A stretch of DNA of 49,099 nt from positions 1-49,099 of the forward strand of contig JAISEL010000043.1 of the NCBI GenBank assembly GCA_031264185.1. Reading direction: 5' to 3'. Below are positions 8,489-17,442 of the stretch, one piece after another. The stretch is from Deltaproteobacteria bacterium (lineage in GTDB: Bacteria > Desulfobacterota > Desulfarculia > Adiutricales > Adiutricaceae). How positions within the stretch are numbered: the stretch's first letter is position 1; the number at the start of each line of letters is the position of its first letter. Below the pieces are notes generated by a model, which saw nothing but the letters and a program-made list of their open reading frames with translations, was not told the DNA's origin and searched no databases. The translations under genes and the position numbers were made by a program.

Positions 8489-9310
8489 ATGGCAGAAAAT
8501 AACAACGAAGTAACTTATAATTTAACTGAAATTACTCACCCGGATCAGGACGGCTGCCCATCGGATTACGAATTAAAGGATCCGGTCAGCTCGGTTTTGG
8601 ATGTGGCCTGGGATCTGTGCAAAAATGACCGTCTGGGGCCCTGGTCATCGGTTTTGGCTCCCAGTCAGACTAAAGGAAGAGGCCGGCACGGACGCGCCTG
8701 GGCCTCGCCGCCGGGTCATGTCTACGCCGCCTTAAGACTGCCTTTGGAGTGTCCTTTTGAGGGCACTTTGGCCCCAATGGCCTTAAGTCTGGGTTTGGTC
8801 CTGGCTTTTCGGGATTTGGGCTGTGAATCCGTAAAAATTAAGTGGCCCAATGATCTGCTGGTCCCTCAGGGGAAAGCCGGCGGTATTTTACTGGAAAACC
8901 GCCTGGGAGCAGTAATGGCCGGTATAGGGCTGAATCTGGGGCAGTCGCCTTTTCCGGCCGGCCTAAGAGACCCGGCCGCCCCTCCGCCGGCCGCATTCCC
9001 GGCCGAATTGGGGCCGCCTTCGGCCCTTTGGCCTAAATTGGCTAATTACATACGGATACTATATAATAAGAAATTTCCTGAAAGGGATCCGGATTGGGCC
9101 CGGAACATATGCGCCCTGGCGGAAAAAAATCTGGCCGGAATGGACCGGCCGGTAACTGTCCGGGATCCGGTCGCCGAACCCCGGACTTCCGATACTGTTC
9201 TGGCCGGGCGTCTGCTCGGTCTGGCTCCTTCCGGGGCTCTCCTTTTGGACGGCCCTGCCGGTAAGACGATCGTCTGGTCCGGGACCCTTATTCTGCCCAA
9301 CCAAGACTGA
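8489..9310 (+). CDS. birA: Biotin-[carboxylase] ligase, short form without DNA-binding domain
   Basis: Activates biotin as biotinyl-AMP and attaches it to a lysine of carboxylase carrier domains. The 273-residue product has the biotin/ATP motif GRGRHGRAWASP, then KWPNDLLV and KAGGILLE, all diagnostic of biotin protein ligases. The N-terminal winged-helix repressor domain of E. coli BirA is missing, so it probably does not regulate biotin genes. It ends 8 bases before pyc, whose product carries a biotinyl domain, so the substrate is very probably its neighbour. No good Shine-Dalgarno sequence precedes the ATG. Confidence 0.92.
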   Translation: MAENNNEVTYNLTEITHPDQDGCPSDYELKDPVSSVLDVAWDLCKNDRLGPWSSVLAPSQTKGRGRHGRAWASPPGHVYAALRLPLECPFEGTLAPMALSLGLVLAFRDLGCESVKIKWPNDLLVPQGKAGGILLENRLGAVMAGIGLNLGQSPFPAGLRDPAAPPPAAFPAELGPPSALWPKLANYIRILYNKKFPERDPDWARNICALAEKNLAGMDRPVTVRDPVAEPRTSDTVLAGRLLGLAPSGALLLDGPAGKTIVWSGTLILPNQD

Positions 9311-9318
9311 ACGTTTCG

Positions 9319-12300
9319 ATGACTGATTACCAAGACATTTACGAAAAACTTAAAGGCCAGGCCATTCTGGTAGCCAACCGGGGCATACCGGGCCGCAGGA
9401 TCTGCCGGGCTATCCGGGACCGGTTCGAGGCGGTGGCTGTCATGACGGCCACGGAGATTGACAAAACAGCTCCGGCCGCTTCCTCAGCCCAGGAACTGAT
9501 GCTTTTAGGGCCGGATCCCCAGTCTTATCTGGATCTGGATAAGATTATTACTCTGGCCAGACGCCGGGGCATCATAGCCATTCACCCCGGCTGGGGGTTT
9601 GCCTCGGAAGACGCCCGGTTTCCCCAGATGTGCCAGGAGGCCGGAATAACCTTCATAGGTTCGACGGCCAAGTCCATGAAACTTTTGGGCAACAAGGTCG
9701 AAGTCCGTAAACTGGCCCAGAGACTCGGCATTCCGGTCGTCCCGGGTTCGGAAGGGGCGGTTGACATTCCCAAAGCTCAGGAGATGGCCAGAACCTTGGG
9801 CCTGCCGATCATGCTTAAAGCCGAAGGCGGCGGAGGCGGACGGGGCATCATTGAGATAAACGATCAGCAGGAACTGGCCGGGGCTTTTGTAAAGGCCTCG
9901 GCCATGGCCCATGCCTCTTTCCGTAATCCCCGCCTTTACGTGGAAAAGCTGCTTCAGAATGTCCGGCACATAGAAATCCAGGTCATCGCCGACCGGCACG
10001 GCAATATATTCGCTTTTGACGAGCGCGACTGCTCTATCCAGAGAAATCACCAGAAGCTGATTGAGATAACCCCGTCGCCCTGGCCCGGTCTGACTCCTGA
10101 ACTTCGGGCCAGACTGAAAGAGTACGCCCGGGCCCTGGTCAGGGAAGTGGGATATTACTCACTTTGCACAGTGGAGTTTTTGGTCACCTCGGACGGGGAG
10201 CCTTTCATGATTGAGGTCAACACCAGGCTTCAGGTGGAACACGGCATTACCGAGGTCCGCTACGGCATTGATCTGGTTGAAGAGCAGATCGCCGTGGCTT
10301 TCGGAGGGGTGCTGGAGCTTGATGCGGCGGCTGACCGGCCCAGTCAGATGGCCATGCAGGTCAGGATAAACTTAGAAGATCCCCAGGCCGACTTTACGCC
10401 TAACTGCGGCTTAATAACCCGGTACGTGTCTCCGGGCGGGCCAGGGGTCAGGCTGGACTCCAATCTTTCGGCCGGCTATGATTTTCCCTCCAATTATGAT
10501 TCGGCCGGAGCGCTTCTGATCGCCCACGGCCAGGATTTTTCCAAAGTTTTAGGCATAATGGAAAGGGCTTTGGGCGAGTACACCATAGGCGGTCTGAAGA
10601 CGACCATTCCTTTCCACCGGCACCTGATAAAAGATCCCGATTTTAGAGCCGCCGCTTTTACCACCAGTTTTGTGGACCGGCACCAGAGACTTTTGGAGTA
10701 TCCGGACTTAGTTGCCGAAAGCGAAAGGCTTGGCCGTCTGACGGCCGAGATCTCCGCTCACGGCCACAATCCTTTCATTCAGCTGGGCCGCTACCGTTCG
10801 GCCGATACTCCCCGTCTGGGGCGGTTCGTGCCGGTTTTGCCCAGATTATCGGCCGAGACGGCCAAAACCCCCAACCCTTATCCCAAAGGGGATCGCCGGG
10901 CCCTTTTGGATTACATCCGGGACAGCGGGGCAATCCATTTTTCCGACACGACCTGCCGGGATATGACCCAGTCCAACAGCGGCAACCGGTTCCGTCTGGC
11001 CGAGGATGCTCTGGTCGGACCGTATTTGGACGAGTGCGGACTGTTTTCTTTGGAGACCGGCGGCGGGGCCCATTTTCATGTGGCTATGATGGCCAATATG
11101 ACCTATCCTTTTAATGAGGCGGCCATCTGGAATCAGTTCGCCCCCAAGACCAGCAAGCAGATTTTGGTCCGTTCCACCAATATTTTAGGCTACAAGCCCC
11201 AGCCGGCCGTTTTGATGCGCAGGACGGCCGAGCTGATCTGCCAGCACTTTCACGTCGTCCGCTGCTTCGACTTTCTGAACCACGCCGCCAGCATGGCCCC
11301 CATCGCCCAGGTGGTTTTGGACGACCCCAGGATTTTGTTTGAGCCGGCCTTATCCTTAAGCTGCGGTCCGGGCTTTACGGTCAAACACTACGCTGATGCG
11401 GCCAAAGCGGTCATTGACATGTGCGCCCGGGTTTCGGGCCTGCCCGCAAGTCAGATTCCCGGTCAGCTTTGTCTGGGCCTTAAGGACATGGGCGGAGTCT
11501 GCCCGCCCAGATTTATCGGGGAACTGACCAGGGAACTTAAAAAGACCTGGCCGGACCTGATTATCCACTATCACCGCCACTATACCGACGGTCTTTTTGT
11601 GCCCTCGGTCGGGGCGGCGGCGCAGGCCGGAGCCCAGATCATTGACTGCGCTTTAGGCGCTTCGGTCCGCAGCTACGGCCAGGGCGATCTGCTGGCCACG
11701 GCCGCTTATCTGGAAGAGGAGCTGGGCCTCAAAATCCGGCTCAACCGGGACGCTGTCCGGCAGGCCAATTTCGTTTTAAAGCAGATCATGCCCTATTACG
11801 ACCGCTATGTCCCGACGTTCTTCCGGGGCATTGACCATGACGTCACCCGTCACGGCATGCCCGGCGGGGCCACTTCATCGTCCCAGGAAGGGGCCATGAA
11901 ACAGGGCTATATCCAGTTCCTGCCCCATATGCTGAGGTATTTGGCCGGCCTCAGAAAAATTGTCCGCTACCACGACGTCACCCCCGGCTCCCAGATCACC
12001 TGGAACACAGCCTTTTTGGCGGTCAGTTCCGCCTTCCAGAGGGGCGGTCCGGAGGAAGTGGAGCAGCTTTTAAAGACTTTGGAAGAGACGGTCAGTACCC
12101 GGGCGGCCGAGGTCGGACCCGAACTGGCCAGGGAAAGGCTTAAAATCTACCGGGACTGCAACGACGCTTTCCGGGATCTTCTGCTGGGCCGGTTCGGCCC
12201 TCTGCCTTTGGGTTTTCCGCCGGACTGGGTCTATCAGAGCGCTTTCGGCGAGCTGTGGCGGGAAGCGCTGGCCTCAAGAAGGACTGACTCGCCTTTAAAC

Positions 12301-13017
12301 TATCTGGAAGATCTCAATTTAGACGCCGAACGGAACGGTCTGAGGGAGCTTATCCGCCGGGAACCGACTGAAGAAGAGTTTGTCATGTACTTAAACCAGC
12401 CGACGGACGCCTTAAAGACCATCCGTTTCAGGCAGAATTTCGGGAACCCCAATAATTTGCCGTTGGACGTCTGGTTTGAAGGACTCAGGCCGGACGAATC
12501 GGCTACTTTTACCGACAGTCAGGACAAGCCTCATCAGATAACCATTTTAAACATCCAAAAGCAGGATGAAAAAGGCCAGGTGGCGGTCAGGTATTTGCTG
12601 GATTCCGAGATCATGCTCCACGCGGCTCAGGTCGGGGCGGCCCCGCCCAGCTTTATCCAGGAATCGGACAGCCAGACCGCCTCGGCCGATCCTTACTTAG
12701 TGACCGCTCCGGTTAACGGAGATCTGTGGGTCATGTACGTTAAGGAAGGCGATGCCGTCACCCAGGGGCAGGAACTTTTTAACATCTCCATCATGAAACA
12801 GGAAAAAGGCGTCCGCTCTAAAACTTCGGGGATTGTGAAAAAGATTCACCGGACAGCTGATTTTCAGGCCACCAAGCTTATGGTTCCGGTCCAGGCCGGG
12901 GAGCTGATCGTGGAACTGGGCCCGCTGCCTTTAGCCTGTCCTCACTGCCAGAAGACTCTGCCGACGGAGGGCTTGAAGTTCTGTCCCTACTGCGGCCAGG
13001 GTCTGGACAAAGAATAG
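9319..13017 (+). CDS. pyc: Pyruvate carboxylase with C-terminal zinc ribbon
   Basis: ATP- and biotin-dependent carboxylation of pyruvate to oxaloacetate, an anaplerotic step. The 1232-residue chain has three parts. The biotin carboxylase ATP-grasp domain occupies about residues 1-460 (glycine loop KAEGGGGGRG; catalytic region with EVNTRLQVEHGITE). The carboxyltransferase domain follows at about 530-850 (FSDTTCRDMTQSN, KDMGG, HYHRHYTDG). Near the end is a biotinyl domain whose lysine is about K1160 in the unusual context SIMKQEK instead of AMKM. The last 28 residues add two CxxC pairs (CPHC, CPYC), probably a zinc ribbon absent from classical enzymes. The gene lies between birA and rfbC with gaps of only 8 and 6 bases, so the three are likely cotranscribed. 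Confidence 0.93.
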   Translation: MTDYQDIYEKLKGQAILVANRGIPGRRICRAIRDRFEAVAVMTATEIDKTAPAASSAQELMLLGPDPQSYLDLDKIITLARRRGIIAIHPGWGFASEDARFPQMCQEAGITFIGSTAKSMKLLGNKVEVRKLAQRLGIPVVPGSEGAVDIPKAQEMARTLGLPIMLKAEGGGGGRGIIEINDQQELAGAFVKASAMAHASFRNPRLYVEKLLQNVRHIEIQVIADRHGNIFAFDERDCSIQRNHQKLIEITPSPWPGLTPELRARLKEYARALVREVGYYSLCTVEFLVTSDGEPFMIEVNTRLQVEHGITEVRYGIDLVEEQIAVAFGGVLELDAAADRPSQMAMQVRINLEDPQADFTPNCGLITRYVSPGGPGVRLDSNLSAGYDFPSNYDSAGALLIAHGQDFSKVLGIMERALGEYTIGGLKTTIPFHRHLIKDPDFRAAAFTTSFVDRHQRLLEYPDLVAESERLGRLTAEISAHGHNPFIQLGRYRSADTPRLGRFVPVLPRLSAETAKTPNPYPKGDRRALLDYIRDSGAIHFSDTTCRDMTQSNSGNRFRLAEDALVGPYLDECGLFSLETGGGAHFHVAMMANMTYPFNEAAIWNQFAPKTSKQILVRSTNILGYKPQPAVLMRRTAELICQHFHVVRCFDFLNHAASMAPIAQVVLDDPRILFEPALSLSCGPGFTVKHYADAAKAVIDMCARVSGLPASQIPGQLCLGLKDMGGVCPPRFIGELTRELKKTWPDLIIHYHRHYTDGLFVPSVGAAAQAGAQIIDCALGASVRSYGQGDLLATAAYLEEELGLKIRLNRDAVRQANFVLKQIMPYYDRYVPTFFRGIDHDVTRHGMPGGATSSSQEGAMKQGYIQFLPHMLRYLAGLRKIVRYHDVTPGSQITWNTAFLAVSSAFQRGGPEEVEQLLKTLEETVSTRAAEVGPELARERLKIYRDCNDAFRDLLLGRFGPLPLGFPPDWVYQSAFGELWREALASRRTDSPLNYLEDLNLDAERNGLRELIRREPTEEEFVMYLNQPTDALKTIRFRQNFGNPNNLPLDVWFEGLRPDESATFTDSQDKPHQITILNIQKQDEKGQVAVRYLLDSEIMLHAAQVGAAPPSFIQESDSQTASADPYLVTAPVNGDLWVMYVKEGDAVTQGQELFNISIMKQEKGVRSKTSGIVKKIHRTADFQATKLMVPVQAGELIVELGPLPLACPHCQKTLPTEGLKFCPYCGQGLDKE

Positions 13018-13023
13018 GATGCT

Positions 13024-13563
13024 GTGAAATACCGGAAAACCGATTTGGAAGGGGTCCTGGTTTTAATCCAGGAGCCGATATTAGACAGCCGGGGCGCCTT
13101 TGCCAGGGTGTTTTGCCGGAAGGAACTGGAAGAAGCCGGACGGAACTTCACGGTCTGCCAGATAAATAAATCCTGTAACCGCCTGAAAGGCACCCTGCGG
13201 GGTCTCCACTTTCAACTGCCGCCCCATCAGGAGGCCAAAATAATCCAGGTCACCAAAGGTTCCATTGTGGACGTGGCGGTGGATATAAGACGCGAGTCGG
13301 AGACATTCGGCAAATATCACGCCGAAACTCTGACTGATAAAAACGGCCGGGCCCTACTTATCCCGGAAGGCTGCGCCCACGGCTTTCAGACTCTGGAAGA
13401 CGACACTGAGATTATTTATCTGGTGTCGGCCTTTTACTCCCCCCAGGCCGAGGGCGGTCTCAGGTGGAATAACCCGGGTCTGGATATCCCCTGGCCCCAG
13501 ATTCCTCCTCAGGTCATATCGGACAAAGACAAGGCCTGGCCGAATTTCTCATTTTCTAAGTAA
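13024..13563 (+). CDS. rfbC: dTDP-4-dehydrorhamnose 3,5-epimerase
   Basis: Epimerises dTDP-4-keto-6-deoxyglucose at C3 and C5 on the route to dTDP-rhamnose for cell-surface polysaccharide. The 179-residue product has the usual cupin length. The conserved LRGLHFQLPP carries the catalytic histidine, SIVDVAVDIR follows, and EGCAHGFQTLEDD and the ...FYSPQAEGGLRWN ending are typical. The start is a GTG six bases after the pyc stop, with AGGAT overlapping the end of pyc, so it is probably the last gene of birA-pyc-rfbC. No other rhamnose genes are in the window. Confidence 0.93.
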   Translation: MKYRKTDLEGVLVLIQEPILDSRGAFARVFCRKELEEAGRNFTVCQINKSCNRLKGTLRGLHFQLPPHQEAKIIQVTKGSIVDVAVDIRRESETFGKYHAETLTDKNGRALLIPEGCAHGFQTLEDDTEIIYLVSAFYSPQAEGGLRWNNPGLDIPWPQIPPQVISDKDKAWPNFSFSK

Positions 13564-13836
13564 GGAAAAGGATCATTTTTGGTGTCTGGCGCTGACCGGG
13601 CTGGTGTCGGCCAGAAAACATGACTTATACGTTTTCCGAAGGTTTTGATCGTTGGCGGGAGGCCCGGCTGGCTGAATTCCGTTATGGGCATGGATTGCAC
13701 TTAAAATCAAGGTGTGAGTTATCCGGCTTTAAAAGCGGATTTCAGATAAAAGCAATTGGCCAAAAGGACTGCGATTAGAGCTTTTTGTGAAGCCAATGAA
13801 AAATTTTTGTGTTTTAAAATTAGTTTTCAAAATACA
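13564..13836. other. Spacer between convergent genes
   Basis: A hairpin with arms TCTGGC and GCCAGA lies near 13584-13616. It has no T-run, so it is at best a weak terminator for rfbC. GC content falls sharply towards the AT-rich island to the right. Confidence 0.35.
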
Positions 13837-14916
13837 TTAAATTATTGAAACAGAATTGATTATTTTTTCCCAATATCCAAATATAACGTTATAATCAGGT
13901 AAATTTTGTAGTTTATCATTATCAATATATAGTCTAATTTGGATAAAATTAAAATAAGAATCGGCGTTTGCCTTATCAAAGACACTGAAATTCAGCCACA
14001 TAGCGGCCGGAATGTGTTTTCGGTTGGCAGCCATAGCAACAGTCTCAAGACCGGAAAATGAAGGGGCAAGTTTGATATTTTTTTGCTTAAGCGTCCATCT
14101 AAAACCCGTTAAAATACTATCAAAGTAATAAAAACGCAAACGTGTAAAATAGATAAATTTGTCGATACCAACCAAGTTATCACCATATTGAATGTACTTA
14201 TTTCGTGTATTATTAAATTGAAAAAACAGACGAATTCCGTCAATTGATTTTGGTGCAGGAAAAATATAAGAAATATCACAATGAATGTAAAAATCATTAT
14301 TTGGCTTGATAATTCCAAATATAGTTTTAAAGCCTATGTCTGTATTATCATTTACCTCTTGCCAGATATAATATTTAAAGAAATTTATAACTCTATTTCT
14401 GAATGTTTGATCTCTTTCTTCCACATCTTTTCCTTCAACAGTACTTGAAAGAGCAACAATACCATTGTCCAGATAAATATTTAATTGATAATCAGAACTT
14501 AGTGAAGGAAAAAAATTTGGAGTAGTCAATATAGTATTATATTCAATAAAATCAAATAAGTTAGTATTTATGGTTTCAGTTACATGCGGAAAAATTTTTT
14601 CACTGTTTTTTCTAAAGTTCTCATTTGCGTTGCCTTCATTTTCATATTTATATTCAGTTAAGCGGAAAGTGTAATCTTTATATACAATGCTAGAGGTAAA
14701 ATGATCCGGACGCGCCGGAAAGGGTCTTGAAAAATTTTCTGGCACCTCTACAGAAATAGGGCCAAGCCGGGTCTTTACAAATTTTACATCAGAAGCTGAA
14801 GGGGTTAAATTTACATATGTGTAGTTATACATAATAGTTAAAGCCGCTAAAATTACGAAAAAGACGATGAAAAAATATTTGACCAATTTTTTTAGGGATT
14901 TAAATATTCTGCTCAT
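13837..14916 (-). CDS. Membrane-anchored hypothetical protein, possibly Tli4-like
   Basis: The 359-residue product begins with a basic stretch and one hydrophobic helix (about residues 13-33), so the rest probably faces the periplasm. After the anchor comes KTRLGPISVEVPENF, reminiscent of the N-terminal strand of Tli4-type immunity proteins. Near the C-terminus FSGLETVAMA and a final segment ending in a tryptophan-containing helix also resemble that family's layout. This likeness is weak and is read by eye only. The gene is markedly AT-rich and rich in Asn, Phe and Tyr compared with its GC-rich neighbours, which suggests horizontal acquisition. No toxin gene lies beside it. It is clearly one long open frame, but its function is uncertain. 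Confidence 0.65.
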   Translation of the reverse strand: MSRIFKSLKKLVKYFFIVFFVILAALTIMYNYTYVNLTPSASDVKFVKTRLGPISVEVPENFSRPFPARPDHFTSSIVYKDYTFRLTEYKYENEGNANENFRKNSEKIFPHVTETINTNLFDFIEYNTILTTPNFFPSLSSDYQLNIYLDNGIVALSSTVEGKDVEERDQTFRNRVINFFKYYIWQEVNDNTDIGFKTIFGIIKPNNDFYIHCDISYIFPAPKSIDGIRLFFQFNNTRNKYIQYGDNLVGIDKFIYFTRLRFYYFDSILTGFRWTLKQKNIKLAPSFSGLETVAMAANRKHIPAAMWLNFSVFDKANADSYFNFIQIRLYIDNDKLQNLPDYNVIFGYWEKIINSVSII

Positions 14917-15381
14917 ACCCCACCATCTTCTGACTAAGCCCTGAATCTTCTGGCTTTGAATATCGGGTCAATTCGAAAGTCCAGACAAAACTGTCTGGCT
15001 GCCGGGAAAAAACTAAGTGTTCTGAGTGTACCAAACAGGCAAGAATTCCCTGGCATATTCCAGCCTTCTGTTGTCGGTTCCAGGCGTTTGTAAATTAGAT
15101 AATATTAAAATCAATTAAAAATATTGGGAATAAAAAATTTTCTGAAATTTAATGATGAGTATAATAATGCTATAAATATATTAAAAACATAAATAACTAG
15201 CAAAAGATGTTATTTATTTTATAAGTACTGTTATCAGCAAATTTAACCAAAACAATATCGTGACCATACATAATTAATCCAATAATAATTATTTGGCTCG
15301 CTTGATTTTTGTATTTTAAAGCTTGTAATGTTGATTTCGGCTGTTTAATGGCTTTATCAGCCTCCTGGCTAATAAGTTTTG
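14917..15381. other. AT-rich spacer, no gene recognised
   Basis: Very AT-rich sequence with many short homopolymer runs. No coding sequence, tRNA or clear terminator was seen. Confidence 0.4.
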
Positions 15382-15797
15382 CTAATTTATCAGGACCCAG
15401 GAGAAACCATTATCGGTTTTAGACTCCACTGAGCATTGAGATTTTCGAGATTTTCCATGAGCAGGGCATTCTTCCCAAAATTCCTTATAATTGAATTTTT
15501 TTTGCGCAGCGAACCCGAATGGTATGTCAGTTACTGGATTCATTATAATTTCATTTCTAAATAATTATCGTATCTCAACAGAGGCGGAACATCAAGGTGT
15601 GTTTCTGAAAACAGGCAGTATAATTTTTCGAGGATAGAAGTCTTACCGATGCCGTTTTTACCAGTCAGCATAGTAATTGGCGATAACGAAAGAACGAATC
15701 GTTGATGCCACGAAAGTCTTTGAAAGAAACTGAAGTTATCATGAATAATCTTCCATAGAAGCATTAAGGAAATAAGAAAAATTGAAAATATACGCAA
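15382..15797 (-). pseudogene. Broken AAA ATPase (RecF/SMC/OLD-like N-terminus)
   Basis: The - strand reads LSPITMLTGKNGIGKTS, a strand followed by a Walker A P-loop of the kind that opens RecF/OLD-type ATPases. It continues to a stop at 15543. Just beyond, in another frame, the text PFGFAAQKKFNYKEFWEECP runs on to a stop at 15382-15384 and looks like the continuation. One frameshift and an early end leave only about 130 residues with no Walker B or signature motif. Such ATPases are often part of defence systems, but nothing here identifies which one. Confidence 0.5.
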
Positions 15798-16339
15798 ACA
15801 TCAGATCCCTGATGTCCAAGGTTTAGGAATAGCAGTGTCAGGTCTAGAAAACTTATTGTCAACCCCAACCAAGGAATTTCACATCTACAATTTTTCATGA
15901 GAAGCTATATTTTCAGAAATTATAGCCTGTGAGCTTGAACGAGTATCGCTTAACCCTTCAGCTGAAATTTTTATTGGAACATGCTTACACGTCTGTGCTT
16001 TAATTTCTACCTCCTAATCTAATCCTCTAATGAATTTTAAACTGATTTTCGGTAGTCTTCTGAGGGCAGAAGGCCTCGGCTTCAGTTATAGTAAATTATA
16101 GTTAAATTATTTTAAATATATTAATAATTTAATCTTAAATTAAGACAAATAGCAAATAGTCCTATTGAGAAAAAATTTATCTCATCTCTTTAAGCGCATA
16201 GCTGACCGGACAATAGCGGCCACAGTGGAAAAGTAACTCTGGCGGCTTTTTTTCTCGGTTTTGTTATCTTACTGAGCCGATTACTGTCCGGAATCTTTTT
16301 CCTTATATTTCTTGGAACGGCTAAAAAGGTCAAAAAAAC
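15798..16339. other. AT-rich spacer upstream of the NifH-like gene
   Basis: No coding sequence is recognised. The region is AT-rich up to about 16190 and then returns to typical composition before the promoter at 16340-16368. Confidence 0.4.
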
Positions 16340-16368
16340 TTGACAGGCCTAAGTTTTTCCACTATTCT
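16340..16368 (+). promoter_or_regulatory. Sigma-70-type promoter for the NifH-like gene
   Basis: A perfect TTGACA (16340-16345) and TATTCT (16363-16368) are separated by exactly 17 bases. The predicted start near 16375 gives a leader of about 160 bases before the ATG at 16539. No sigma-54 element, typical of nif operons, was found here. Confidence 0.6.
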
Positions 16369-16538
16369 TTCTCAAGCTCAGGGGTCTGACCGCTCCGGGC
16401 GCAATAATTTACAGAATATAATTGGCCTGTACTTTATGGCTGATTAATAATAAGTCAGGCTGATCAAACTATTGAAGGCTAAAGGCGTATTCGTCTTTGG
16501 TCTTTTTTTGTCCCTGGCTTACCAACGGAGATATGCGT

Positions 16539-17435
16539 ATGGGCAGAAAGGCCGCCTCTAAACCCAAAAAACTGAAGCAGATTGCTGTTTACGGCAAGGG
16601 AGGCATCGGCAAATCCACCACCACATCCAACTTAAGCGCCGCGCTGTCTGATTTAGGCTATAAGGTGATGCAGTTTGGCTGCGACCCCAAGGCCGATTCC
16701 ACCAATACTTTGCGTGACGGAACCTATATTCCGACCATCCTGGAACTTCTGAAGGAAAAAGGCAAAGTCGAGGCCAAAGAAGCAATTTACGAAGGCTATA
16801 ACGGCATTTATTGCGTTGAAGCTGGAGGTCCCTCCCCGGGTGTGGGGTGCGCCGGGCGGGGTATAATCACGGCGGTCCAGCTTTTAAAGCAGCAGAAGGT
16901 CTTTGAGGAACTGGAGCTGGATTACGTCATTTACGATGTCTTGGGCGATGTGGTCTGCGGCGGTTTTGCCGTACCCATCCGGGAAGGGATCGCCCAGCAC
17001 GTCTTTACGGTCACCTCGTCTGATTTTATGGCCATTTACGCAGCCAATAATCTTTTTAAAGGCATCCAGAAGTACTCTAAGGCCGGGGGAGCTTTATTGG
17101 GGGGCGTGATTGCCAATTCCGTCAGCAGCGGATACCAGAAATCCATTGTCGATGATTTTGCAGCCAGGACCAAAACCCAGGTCCTTCAGTACGTGCCCCG
17201 CTCAATTACGGTCACCCAAAGTGAGCTGTCCGGCAAAACGACCATAGAAGCGGCCCCTGATTCGGAGCAGGCCGCCGTGTACCGGGCTCTGGCCAAACGG
17301 GTCGAGGCTCACGAAGAATCGGTCACGCCCAGTCCCTTAGACGCCCAGGAACTCAGAGAATGGGCCACCGCCTGGTCTGATCAGATTCTGGCCATAGAAA
17401 GAGGCGAGGTGCGTTCAGCCGGAGCTCAGATTTGA
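16539..17435 (+). CDS. NifH/BchL/CfbC-superfamily Fe protein (nitrogenase-like)
   Basis: A homodimeric ATPase that passes electrons through a bridging [4Fe-4S] cluster to a nitrogenase-type partner. The 298-residue product has the P-loop GKGGIGKS at 19-26 and both cluster cysteines: C104 in GVGCAGRG and C140 in DVVCGGFA. Thus the reductase itself looks functional. The ATG at 16539 has GGAG eight bases upstream and is preferred over the ATG at 16533 and the TTG at 16497. No nifDK, nifEN or nifB is present. The sequence after it is the eroded remains of a component-1-like gene. It therefore most likely belongs to the non-fixing nitrogenase-like groups, whose members act in tetrapyrrole reduction, methylthio-alkane reduction or unknown reactions. 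The exact reaction is not assignable. Confidence 0.85.
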   Translation: MGRKAASKPKKLKQIAVYGKGGIGKSTTTSNLSAALSDLGYKVMQFGCDPKADSTNTLRDGTYIPTILELLKEKGKVEAKEAIYEGYNGIYCVEAGGPSPGVGCAGRGIITAVQLLKQQKVFEELELDYVIYDVLGDVVCGGFAVPIREGIAQHVFTVTSSDFMAIYAANNLFKGIQKYSKAGGALLGGVIANSVSSGYQKSIVDDFAARTKTQVLQYVPRSITVTQSELSGKTTIEAAPDSEQAAVYRALAKRVEAHEESVTPSPLDAQELREWATAWSDQILAIERGEVRSAGAQI

Positions 17436-17442
17436 CGGCTTT

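Noticed and set aside
16539-17435. True nitrogenase reductase (nifH) and nitrogen fixation
   Set aside because: No nifDK, nifEN or nifB, no sigma-54/NifA signals, and the partner text is broken, so only superfamily membership is claimed.
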